From: Planctomycetota bacterium
GTDB lineage: Bacteria > Planctomycetota > Phycisphaerae > UBA1845
Direction: 5' to 3'
DNA: 6,311 nt
Assembly (NCBI GenBank): GCA_022561415.1
Contig: JADFRH010000149.1
Coordinates: forward strand, 1-6,311
The position numbers and the translations under genes were made by a program. Shown in pieces: positions 1-5,830 of the stretch (the first letter of the stretch is position 1; every line of letters begins with the position of its first letter). Below the pieces are notes generated by a model. It made no database searches and was not told the DNA's origin. It saw only the letters and a list, made by a program, of their open reading frames with translations.

Positions 1-1582
1 CAGTTGATGCGTCTTCCGGGCGGAGTGCGTCGGTGAACCGGCTTGCCGGCTCGTTGACCGTCGCGGCAACGGGTGTGGAAACGGAGTTCAGGAGTGTGGA
101 GCCCGGTTGAACCTGGTAGGGCGGCGTCCGTTCTATTGCCGGAATGATCCGATCCGAAAGACGGGTCAGCTCTTCAGCGAGCCGCCCGGCACCGTTAATC
201 TGGTCGCTGAGCCGGCCATAGGTCTTGCGAGCACCGCGCTCGACCGTAACGACGTCGGCCGTCGTTTCTCGAGCGCGATCGAGCAGGGAGCGCAGGTTGC
301 GTACCAGATCGCTGACCGTTGCCGAGACGTTGCGCAGTTGCGCGTCGCGATGTTCGACCGTTCGCGAGACGGCTTCGGCACGAGCCGTCGCGTGGGTAAC
401 CGTCTGGAGCATACCGGCAAGCGAGGCGTGAAGCGTCTGTGCCTTACTGCATTCCTTGGCGACGGCGGAGACGAGCTGTTCGGTGCGCACGACCTGGGAT
501 GAGGTCTCTCGCCTGTGCTTCTCGAGGGATTCGCTCAGATCGGCCAGTTCGCCGCGTTCCGCGCGCGTAGCTTGGGCGAACGCGGCCTCCTTGCCGGGTA
601 GAGACTCCCGCGGACCGATGTCGGCTACGACTCGGGGCGAATTCACGGGCACGGTGGTTGCCGGCGGTGTTTCCCCGGCGGCGGGGCCTGGGCGTTCTGC
701 GATCGCGCGTGTGCCGCCACCGCTGCGAGAGGGCGATTGCAGCGGCGCGTGACGCTGCTCTTGCGAAGGTTCGCCGAGAATCATCATCTGGGAGACCACC
801 GACTCGACGAACGGTCCGTCGATCTTCCTTTTCCCGACCGAGTAGGCGCTGAGCAGCGCGTTGTCGCAGATCGTGTTGATGATTCGCGGTAGACCCTGCG
901 AGATGCGAAAGATCTCTGAGAGGGCGCCGGCGTCAAACACCTCGTCGTTGGCATCGGTCACGATGGAGAGGCGATGGCGAATATACTGATCGGCCATGTC
1001 GCGACTCAGCGCGGGAAGGTGATAGCTCCGAAAAATGCGCTGCCGCAGCTGGCGCAGCTTCGGCGACAGGAATCGACGTTGCAGCTCGGGCTGTCCGACG
1101 ATCGCAATCTGAAGGAGCTTGGCGTCGTCGGCCTCCAAATTGCCGATCATGCGAAGCTGCTCGAACGCTTGCACCGGAAGGTTTTGAGCCTCGTCGAGTA
1201 CCAGGACCACCGGGATATCCTGGGCGAACTGACCCAGGAGGAAGTCGTGGAGCGTGCGAATCAGTTGCGTTGCGCTAGCGCCGGGTTCGCACTCGAGTTC
1301 GAATTCCGTGCAGATCGACTCCATCAGCTCGACCGGGTTCTGAATACCGTGACTGATGTTGGCGAAGGACAGTTGCGTGCCGAAATGCCGGAGCATCATC
1401 CGGGTAACCAGCGTCTTGCCGGTTCCCACCTCGCCGGTCAACAGGACGAATCCCTTGCGCTCCTTGACCGCGTAGATCAGCGAGGCGAGCCCCTCCTCGT
1501 GATCCGGGGTGGCAAAGAAGAATCGGGGGTCCGGCGTATTGTTGAACGGTAGCTCTCGGAAACCGAAAAAGTCCGCATACAT
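1..1582 (-). CDS. ExeA/GspA-type AAA+ ATPase with long coiled-coil C-terminal region (3' end outside window)
   Basis: Reading the minus strand from ATG at 1582-1580, the frame stays open to base 1, giving 527 codons and no stop, so the C-terminus is missing. The N-terminus MYADFFGFRELPFNNTPDPR is the typical opening of the ExeA/GspA family, including the PEP-CTERM-locus secretion ATPases, and fixes the start; the ribosome site is weak. Walker A is GEVGTGKT at residues 50-57, Walker B VVLVLDEAQ at 125-133, a sensor-1-like IAIVGQPEL near 157-165, and a sensor-2-like segment with SQGLPRIINTICDNA near 224-238. After about residue 270 comes a low-complexity Pro/Ala linker, then from about 340 to 500 a long helical, heptad-like region rich in Glu, Arg, Leu and Ala. 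No membrane segment is visible in the part present. Family members use ATP hydrolysis to support assembly of envelope or export machinery. Here the gene is divergent from an EPS export module, so a role in that module is likely (inference). Confidence 0.9.
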   Translation of the reverse strand, partial: MYADFFGFRELPFNNTPDPRFFFATPDHEEGLASLIYAVKERKGFVLLTGEVGTGKTLVTRMMLRHFGTQLSFANISHGIQNPVELMESICTEFELECEPGASATQLIRTLHDFLLGQFAQDIPVVLVLDEAQNLPVQAFEQLRMIGNLEADDAKLLQIAIVGQPELQRRFLSPKLRQLRQRIFRSYHLPALSRDMADQYIRHRLSIVTDANDEVFDAGALSEIFRISQGLPRIINTICDNALLSAYSVGKRKIDGPFVESVVSQMMILGEPSQEQRHAPLQSPSRSGGGTRAIAERPGPAAGETPPATTVPVNSPRVVADIGPRESLPGKEAAFAQATRAERGELADLSESLEKHRRETSSQVVRTEQLVSAVAKECSKAQTLHASLAGMLQTVTHATARAEAVSRTVEHRDAQLRNVSATVSDLVRNLRSLLDRARETTADVVTVERGARKTYGRLSDQINGAGRLAEELTRLSDRIIPAIERTPPYQVQPGSTLLNSVSTPVAATVNEPASRFTDALRPEDAST

Positions 1583-1712
1583 CGTCGACAATCCGCCTCG
1601 TCGCGCGCACCGCACGCGCATGGAAAGACCCATAATTCCGCAATGGCCTATCGACGGTGCCACGCCCCGCCTTGAGTTTCGCCGGAGGGACGGATGTTCT
1701 CGGACCGGACGG

Positions 1713-1740
1713 CGCCGACGACCGGCCATCGGTCGTGGCG
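1713..1740. repeat. strong inverted repeat / hairpin in divergent region
   Basis: CGCC (1713-1716), a single bulged G, and ACGACCG (1718-1724) pair with CGGTCGT (1730-1736) and GGCG (1737-1740) around a 5-base loop GCCAT. This gives 11 base pairs. There is no T-run on either side, so it is not a normal intrinsic terminator. It may be an operator or a leader RNA structure of the plus-strand EPS transcript. Confidence 0.6.
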
Positions 1741-1763
1741 TGAGCGCCGGGCGCGGGATCCGT

Positions 1764-1828
1764 AACCAAATCCGCGTCCGCATTGGTTCAGGAGGGTATC
1801 AGACGACCCGATAAATCGGCAAGAACCA
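1764..1828. repeat. AACCA/TGGTT half-sites and a small palindrome
   Basis: AACCAA at 1764-1769 and TTGGTT at 1783-1788 form a perfect 6-bp inverted repeat with a 13-base spacer. A further AACCA lies at 1824-1828. Starts are 20 and 40 bases apart, close to whole DNA turns. Between the last two lies the palindrome CCGAT-AA-ATCGG (1808-1819). The arrangement could be an operator for the downstream export gene; the arms are short, so chance is possible. Confidence 0.3.
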
Positions 1829-1901
1829 TTGATCGTCAGCGTTGGCCGGCATCGAGACCGGAACTAACGGAATCTCGCGCCCGATGGGCGACGGAATCCG
1901 C

Positions 1902-1905
1902 GGAG
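1902..1905 (+). promoter_or_regulatory. ribosome binding site deciding the export-lipoprotein start
   Basis: GGAG lies 9 bases before the ATG at 1915. The frame is open further upstream to a TTG at 1783, but only the 1915 start places a hydrophobic lipoprotein signal directly at the N-terminus, so the two lines of evidence agree. Confidence 0.6.
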
Positions 1906-1914
1906 CTAGAACAG

Positions 1915-2709
1915 ATGTTCCAGGGGCAAAAGCGTTTGGTGGCCGTGCTGGGCATAGCCTTCGGCTGCGGCGGCTGCGCAACCAGCAACACCGACATGTT
2001 GCACTTTCTGCGCGAACACAAGAACGAGGTGTCGGCCACGGAATACCGCATAGGAATCCCCGACGCCATCGCGATCCGCGCGCCGAAGATTACCGAAATC
2101 CACGGTGCGATGCAGCGACTGCAACCCGACGGGAAGATCACGCTGCCGTTGCTCGGCGAGGTTAAAGTCACCGGGATGACCGCCAAGGAGATTGCCGCCA
2201 AGCTCGAGGTGTTGCTCGGCAGGTACTATGTCGATCCGCGTGTCAGCGTACGCGTGGTCTCATTCGCCAGCAAGAAGTACTACGTCCACGGGCAGGTCGG
2301 ACGGTCCGGGCCTCGACCCTATACCGGTCGAGACACACTGCTCGATGCCGTGTTGGCGTCGGGCGTGGGGCTGCCGTCTTGGACGAGCCGCGCCAAAGTC
2401 ATCCGCCCGGCCCACGGCGACACGCCGGTCCGCACGATCCGCGTCGACATCGATCGAATGCTGAAGACCGGAGATTGGAGCCAGAATATCCTGCTGGAGC
2501 CCAACGACATCGTGTTCATCCCACCGACGCCGGGCGCCTGGCTCGGCCATCGCGTGTCCGAGATTCTGTTCCCGGTTCAGCCGGTGATCCAGGCATACGT
2601 GGCACCGGCTTACGTGCGCAGCGCGGGCAACGTCTATAACAATGACACGCAATTCAACACCGGCAGCTTCGGCGGCACCACCTCGACCGGAACCTACGTG
2701 CCGCGCTAG
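1915..2709 (+). CDS. Wza-like polysaccharide export lipoprotein (Poly_export + SLBB domains)
   Basis: A 264-residue outer-membrane auxiliary (OMA/Wza-type) protein that forms the pore for exopolysaccharide secretion. Residues 1-20 are a signal peptide, with KR followed by a hydrophobic stretch, ending in a Cys-Gly-rich lipobox; Cys21 (GGC-ATS) is the likely lipidated residue, Cys18 a less likely alternative. A Poly_export domain covers about 43-115, with YRIGIPD, PDGKITLPLLGEVKVTGMT and YYVDPRVSVRV. One SLBB domain follows from about 121 to 200, ending LLEPNDIVFIPPT. A C-terminal segment at about 206-232 (WLGHRVSEILFPVQPVIQAY) could be the amphipathic helix that spans the outer membrane in Wza. 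The tail is Gly/Thr/Asn-rich. It is shorter than E. coli Wza, having one SLBB domain, as in PEP-CTERM-type export proteins. The kinase gene follows after 41 bases, so they are probably co-transcribed. Confidence 0.9.
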   Translation: MFQGQKRLVAVLGIAFGCGGCATSNTDMLHFLREHKNEVSATEYRIGIPDAIAIRAPKITEIHGAMQRLQPDGKITLPLLGEVKVTGMTAKEIAAKLEVLLGRYYVDPRVSVRVVSFASKKYYVHGQVGRSGPRPYTGRDTLLDAVLASGVGLPSWTSRAKVIRPAHGDTPVRTIRVDIDRMLKTGDWSQNILLEPNDIVFIPPTPGAWLGHRVSEILFPVQPVIQAYVAPAYVRSAGNVYNNDTQFNTGSFGGTTSTGTYVPR

Positions 2710-2750
2710 CGGGGAAAACAGAAGCCAGACCAGGAAGCGAATGCCGTACG

Positions 2751-3668
2751 ATGGGCAGAATTGCCGACGCACTCAAACGAGCCGAGCAGGAGCGGAGCGT
2801 ATCCGTGGCCGAGTCCATCGGGCACATCGGTATGCAGACCGCTGAGCCGGTCGGCATTGCCTCCGTTACCGTCCCCCACCCGCCTCCGACGGATGACGAG
2901 GCGAATGAACCTGAGCCGCGGGTGGCGGTTGTCGGCGGTCTTTCCGAATCACTCATTCCGTTCTTCGAACCGTCCTCGCTGGTGACCGAGCAGTATCGTT
3001 CCCTGCGGACCCGGCTGCTGAGCCAGAATCCGAACTACGAGCACAAGGTCATTGCCATTACGAGTGCCGTACCGAAAGAGGGCAAGAGCGTTACGACACT
3101 CAATCTCGGGTGCGTGCTCGCGGAAATCAGACACCTCAAGATTTTGGTTGTCGATGGAGATTTTAGGCGTAGCTCGCTTGCGCGAATGCTCGACCAAAAT
3201 GATGGACCCGGCTTGGCCGACGTGCTCAGCGGTGACGCCAAGTACGAAGACGTCATTCGCGACACGCCGATCAAGAATCTCAAGTTCATCTCCGCCGGCC
3301 GGACACGACATCGGTCCGCCGCGGAACTCCTGACGGCCGCCACCGCCTCGCCGTCGTTCCGGCGGATGCGCAATGAGTTCCATTACACATTCGTCGACAC
3401 GCCGCCGGCGACGACCGTAACGGACGTCGGCATCATCGGGCAGATGTGCAGCGGCGTGATCGTCATTGTCCGGCTGCATCGCACTCACGACGGCGCGGCG
3501 CGGCGAGCCGTGCGACTGCTTCAGGTCAACAACATTCCCATCATCGGCTGCATGGTCGTGGGGCGAGATTCACCGGCCGACCGCTACGGGTACGGCAACG
3601 GTTACTACTATTACAACTACTATCGCTACAACGACTACATCAAGAAACCCGGTGGAAAGCGAAAGTGA
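2751..3668 (+). CDS. BY-kinase: CpsD/CapB-type tyrosine autokinase of an EPS locus
   Basis: A 305-residue cytoplasmic bacterial tyrosine kinase controlling polysaccharide assembly or export. The N-terminus MGRIADALKRAEQER is typical of the family and sets the start; an ATG at 2741 is better spaced from AGGAAG (2732-2737) but is out of frame. Residues 16-60 form a Pro/Glu-rich linker. FEPSSLVTEQYRSLRTRLL (72-90) precedes the P-loop fold. Walker A is SAVPKEGKS (105-113), Walker A' ILVVDGDFRR (131-140, D135 and D137), and Walker B FVDTPP (214-219, D216). The C-terminal tail (279-296) holds ten tyrosines, the expected autophosphorylation cluster, followed by a basic end. No membrane segment is seen: this is the separate-kinase form, which needs a Wzz/CpsC-type membrane activator, and none is encoded next to it. 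It lies between the exporter and a glycosyltransferase, supporting an EPS role. Confidence 0.92.
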   Translation: MGRIADALKRAEQERSVSVAESIGHIGMQTAEPVGIASVTVPHPPPTDDEANEPEPRVAVVGGLSESLIPFFEPSSLVTEQYRSLRTRLLSQNPNYEHKVIAITSAVPKEGKSVTTLNLGCVLAEIRHLKILVVDGDFRRSSLARMLDQNDGPGLADVLSGDAKYEDVIRDTPIKNLKFISAGRTRHRSAAELLTAATASPSFRRMRNEFHYTFVDTPPATTVTDVGIIGQMCSGVIVIVRLHRTHDGAARRAVRLLQVNNIPIIGCMVVGRDSPADRYGYGNGYYYYNYYRYNDYIKKPGGKRK

Positions 3669-3685
3669 GCGTGCATCGCCGAACG

Positions 3686-3718
3686 GGACCGCAGGCCTCA
3701 ACCTGAGCGGTCCTGCGG
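3686..3718 (+). repeat. overlapping alternative hairpins between kinase and glycosyltransferase genes
   Basis: GGACCGC (3686-3692) pairs with GCGGTCC (3707-3713), with an inner AGG/CCT extension. Alternatively CCGCAGG (3689-3695) pairs with CCTGCGG (3712-3718). The two structures exclude each other. No T-run follows, so a standard intrinsic terminator is unlikely. It may stabilise the upstream mRNA or adjust expression of the downstream gene within the 96-base gap. Confidence 0.5.
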
Positions 3719-3764
3719 CGAGTGATGCTCCGCGCGGACTAATGCCCGCGGCTCTGGTGACCTC

Positions 3765-5081
3765 ATGATTCAAGGCCGGCTAATCGTCTGCATCGCCAGC
3801 GCGTGGGACTACGACCCCACGAGCAAGCACCACATCATGAGGATTCTCTCACGTCACAACGACGTGCTCTGGATCAACTACCACGGCACGCGCCGCCCTT
3901 TTTTCGGGCGACCTGCAAGCCCCGGCGCGCCCGGATCGGTAAGCCGACTCTATCGGACGGATCTTCGGGATTCGATTGCCGTCCTGCGGCGCATCGCCGG
4001 GGGGATGCAGCGCGTCGCTCCTTCCATCGTGCAACTCACACCGATGGTGATCCCCGGAGCGAGAAGTGCCCTGTTGCGCCGACTGCACCAGTGGCTCCTG
4101 ATCAGCAGCATCCGCCGCGCCGTCAAGAGTCTTACGCGAGAGCAAAAGAGGCCGATCCAGCTCTGGACTTTCGCGCCGGATGTTCCCTATCTGGTGGGCG
4201 CTTTCGGCGAGGAGCGATCGGTCTACTGTTGCGTAGACGAGTACCGTGAATTCGAGGGAATCGATACGGAGCGCGTCACGGCCGCAGAGCAGGAGCTCAT
4301 TCAGCGGGCGGACGTGGTCGTCACGACCTCGGAAGGCTTGTACAAGAGCCGGAGCCGGGAGCGACCGGATACGGTGCTCGTGCGTCACGGGGTCGACTTC
4401 GATCACTTCGCGTCCGCCTGGCGCGATCCGCCACCCGCACCGGCCGACATCGCCGACATTCCCAAACCGATCTTCGGTTACTTCGGGCTGATTCACCACT
4501 GGGTGGACCGTGCGCTGCTGGCCGAGACGGCGCGCCTTCGCCCCCAGTACTCCTTCGTCCTGCTCGGCGACTGCAAGGTCGATATGTCGGAGCTGGCGGC
4601 ACTGCCCAACGTCTATCTGCTGGGGCGCCGGCCTTACGAATCGCTTCCGGCTTACGCAGCGCAGTTCGATGCGGGTCTGTTGCTCTTTGCCCGAAACGAA
4701 ATGACCCGGCATGTCAATCCGGTGAAGATGTACGAGTATCTGGCCGCGGGCTTACCGGTCGTCTCGACACCGTTGCCCGAGGCGCAGCGCTTTGCGGGGC
4801 CTATTGTTTTTGCGCATGGTGCCGAAAAGTTCGCCGACGCATGCGATTTCGTCCTTCAGGGAAACGGCCGCAACCGGACCGCCATCAGTGAGTGCGTACG
4901 GGAGGAAACCTGGTCGGCCACCGTCGATCGCCTCTGTGAAGTGGTGATGACGTCAGGCCCAGACCCGCTCGTTACCACGCCGCAATCCAAACCGACCCCG
5001 GCGCGCCGGGGCTTGCCGGGCGTCACGCTGTCTCCCACCACCGACGCGGCACCCGCCCCGTTGACATCGCAAGTCGCGTAG
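3765..5081 (+). CDS. GT4-like (GT-B fold) glycosyltransferase of the EPS cluster
   Basis: A 438-residue protein with two Rossmann-like halves. The N-terminal half carries LIVCIASAWDYDPTSKHH (6-23) and NYHGTRRP (38-45), and recalls TuaH-like and PEP-CTERM-locus sugar transferases. The C-terminal half has VRHGVDFDHF (206-215), FGYFGLI (237-243), NVYLLGRRPYESLPAY (282-297) and the nucleotide-sugar-binding motif NPVKMYEYLAAGLPVVST (318-335), whose KMYEY glutamate is the usual GT4 donor-site acid. It should transfer a sugar from a nucleotide donor to a growing EPS unit at the inner face of the cytoplasmic membrane; the specific sugar cannot be told. GGTGA lies 4 bases before ATG 3765, a weak ribosome site. 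Two copies of the dispersed palindrome lie in frame: a degenerate one at residues 52-57 (SPGAPG) and a perfect one at 411-416 (TPARRG) in a Pro/Thr-rich tail from about 398 that looks disordered and is not needed for the fold. Confidence 0.85.
   Translation: MIQGRLIVCIASAWDYDPTSKHHIMRILSRHNDVLWINYHGTRRPFFGRPASPGAPGSVSRLYRTDLRDSIAVLRRIAGGMQRVAPSIVQLTPMVIPGARSALLRRLHQWLLISSIRRAVKSLTREQKRPIQLWTFAPDVPYLVGAFGEERSVYCCVDEYREFEGIDTERVTAAEQELIQRADVVVTTSEGLYKSRSRERPDTVLVRHGVDFDHFASAWRDPPPAPADIADIPKPIFGYFGLIHHWVDRALLAETARLRPQYSFVLLGDCKVDMSELAALPNVYLLGRRPYESLPAYAAQFDAGLLLFARNEMTRHVNPVKMYEYLAAGLPVVSTPLPEAQRFAGPIVFAHGAEKFADACDFVLQGNGRNRTAISECVREETWSATVDRLCEVVMTSGPDPLVTTPQSKPTPARRGLPGVTLSPTTDAAPAPLTSQVA
3920..3935 (+). 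repeat. dispersed palindrome, copy 1 (degenerate)
   Basis: CCCCGGCGCGCC followed by CGGA, which differs from the perfect copies at two bases (3932 and 3935). It is flanked by GCAAG before and TCGG after, like the other copies. It is read as SPGAPG in the glycosyltransferase, between the NYHGTRRP segment and the next helix. Confidence 0.75.
4996..5011 (-). repeat. dispersed palindrome, copy 2 (perfect, reverse orientation)
   Basis: Perfect CCCCGGCGCGCCGGGG. The flanks are CCGA before and CTTGCC after, that is, the reverse complement of GGCAAG...TCGG, so the longer element has an orientation and is inverted here. It is read as TPARRG in the C-terminal tail of the glycosyltransferase. Confidence 0.95.
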
Positions 5082-5098
5082 TCACCGACTCGAAAGCG

Positions 5099-5126
5099 TT
5101 GCACGTAAAGCCCAAGGCGATAGACT
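5099..5126 (+). promoter_or_regulatory. possible promoter for ribE-pdxA
   Basis: TTGCAC (5099-5104) and TAGACT (5121-5126) are spaced by 16 bases, a poor-to-moderate match to a sigma-70 promoter, 63 bases before ribE. A perfect TTGACA at 5061-5066 inside the end of the glycosyltransferase gene has no good -10 partner at 16-18 bases. The change of function from EPS to vitamin genes makes a promoter here plausible, but the sequence evidence is weak. Confidence 0.25.
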
Positions 5127-5143
5127 AAGCCTGCAAGGCGATA
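5113..5143 (+). repeat. 10-bp direct repeat at 21-bp spacing upstream of ribE
   Basis: CAAGGCGATA occurs exactly at 5113-5122 and again at 5134-5143. The 21-base period equals two helical turns, so a protein could bind both copies on one DNA face. It overlaps the tentative -10 element. No FMN riboswitch is present in this 107-base gap. Confidence 0.55.
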
Positions 5144-5188
5144 CGGAGTCGTGATTTCGAGACGGACTCTGTTCGAGGACGTGTTGGC

Positions 5189-5830
5189 ATGTTTACGGGA
5201 ATCGTTGAACGAACGGGTCGAATCACCTTCGCCAAGGCTGCGCCGCTGGGACGTCGTGTCGGAGTCGATGCCGGCGCGATGGCGGCCGAATGCGAACTCG
5301 GCGCCAGCGTGTGCGTAAGCGGCGTTTGTCTGACCGTTGCGGCCGTGAACGGTGACACGATCGAGTTCGACGTCATTCGCGAGACCCTCGACACAAGCAC
5401 GCTTGGGAAGAAATGCGCCAGAGATCTTGTCAATCTGGAGCGGTCCCTTCGTGTGGGCGACCGCGTTGATGGGCATTTTGTTCAGGGACACGTGGATGGC
5501 ACGGGCACAGTTACGCAAGTGCGTGATTCCGGCACCGAGCATGTCGTTCGTCTCAAACCCGACAAGGCACTCATGCCCTACATCATTCCCAAGGGTTCCG
5601 TGACGATCGACGGCGTGTCACTAACGATTGCGGAGGTTGACCGCGACGGATTCGCCGTCGCGCTGATTCCGACCACGCTGGAACGAACGACCTTCTCCCG
5701 GCTGTCCGCCGGCGACCTGGTCAACATTGAAACAGACATCGTGGCGAGAACCATCGTGCATCGTCTCGCGGGCTTGGCCGGAGGCCACGCGCTGACGGTG
5801 GAAACACTGCGGGGGGCCGGTTTCGCATGA
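5189..5830 (+). CDS. ribE: riboflavin synthase, alpha-type (lumazine dismutase)
   Basis: A 213-residue enzyme catalysing the last step of riboflavin synthesis: two 6,7-dimethyl-8-ribityllumazine give riboflavin and the pyrimidinedione intermediate (EC 2.5.1.9), in the cytoplasm, normally as a trimer. The start MFTGIVE is the family signature, and GAGGA (5175-5179) lies 9 bases before the ATG. Two related barrel domains are seen: 1-88 with GASVCVSGVCLTV (38-50), and 89-187 with GHFVQGHVDGTG (95-106), IDGVSLTI (140-147), IPTTLERTTF (160-169) and NIETD (179-183). Phe2, Ser40, Cys47, His101 and Asp183 match the active-site residues known in E. coli (Phe2, Ser41, Cys48, His102, Asp185). The length is normal and the gene looks intact. 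The gene is also called ribC in E. coli. Its stop overlaps the pdxA start. No dispersed palindrome is inside it. Confidence 0.97.
   Translation: MFTGIVERTGRITFAKAAPLGRRVGVDAGAMAAECELGASVCVSGVCLTVAAVNGDTIEFDVIRETLDTSTLGKKCARDLVNLERSLRVGDRVDGHFVQGHVDGTGTVTQVRDSGTEHVVRLKPDKALMPYIIPKGSVTIDGVSLTIAEVDRDGFAVALIPTTLERTTFSRLSAGDLVNIETDIVARTIVHRLAGLAGGHALTVETLRGAGFA

Larger units (their letters stand above)
1583..1914. promoter_or_regulatory. divergent intergenic region between the ATPase and export-lipoprotein genes
   Basis: About 330 bases separate the two divergent start codons, and I see no convincing gene in them. The region must hold the promoters for both arms. I could not find a clear sigma-70 pair, nor a -24/-12 sigma-54 element. 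It does contain a strong hairpin (1713-1740), a short palindrome CCGAT-AA-ATCGG (1808-1819) and three AACCA/TGGTT half-sites at 1764, 1784 and 1824, which could be regulator binding sites. An AGGAGG sequence at 1790-1795 is not followed by a usable start codon. Confidence 0.5.

Noticed and set aside
673..686. CCCCGGCGGCGGGG as a sixth palindrome copy
   Set aside because: It is two bases shorter, lacks the GCGCGC centre, and its flanks do not match. It lies in a Pro/Ala linker where GC-rich runs are expected.
974..1552. 192-codon plus-strand frame opposite the ATPase gene
   Set aside because: The minus strand encodes intact Walker A, Walker B and sensor motifs over the same bases.
1783..1914. 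Upstream TTG start extending the export lipoprotein by 44 residues
   Set aside because: The extension is hydrophilic and would bury the lipoprotein signal. ATG 1915 has a well-spaced GGAG and gives a proper signal peptide.
1583..1914. Sigma-54 promoter for the EPS genes
   Set aside because: No TGGCAC-N5-TTGC pair with correct spacing on either strand. A TGGCAC on the minus strand near 1660 has its TTGC too far away.
2741..2845. Short reading frame from ATG 2741, better spaced from AGGAAG than the kinase start
   Set aside because: It is out of frame, 34 codons, Arg-rich and shows no recognisable protein. The kinase N-terminus at 2751 is typical of its family. A small leader peptide cannot be fully excluded.
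3849..4712. 287-codon open frame on the minus strand opposite the glycosyltransferase
   Set aside because: It is a shadow of a GC-rich gene: no recognisable motif and an Arg/Pro/Gly-rich composition, while the plus strand encodes clear GT motifs.
5082..5188. FMN riboswitch upstream of ribE
   Set aside because: The conserved RFN core sequences are absent and the gap is too short to hold the whole structure.
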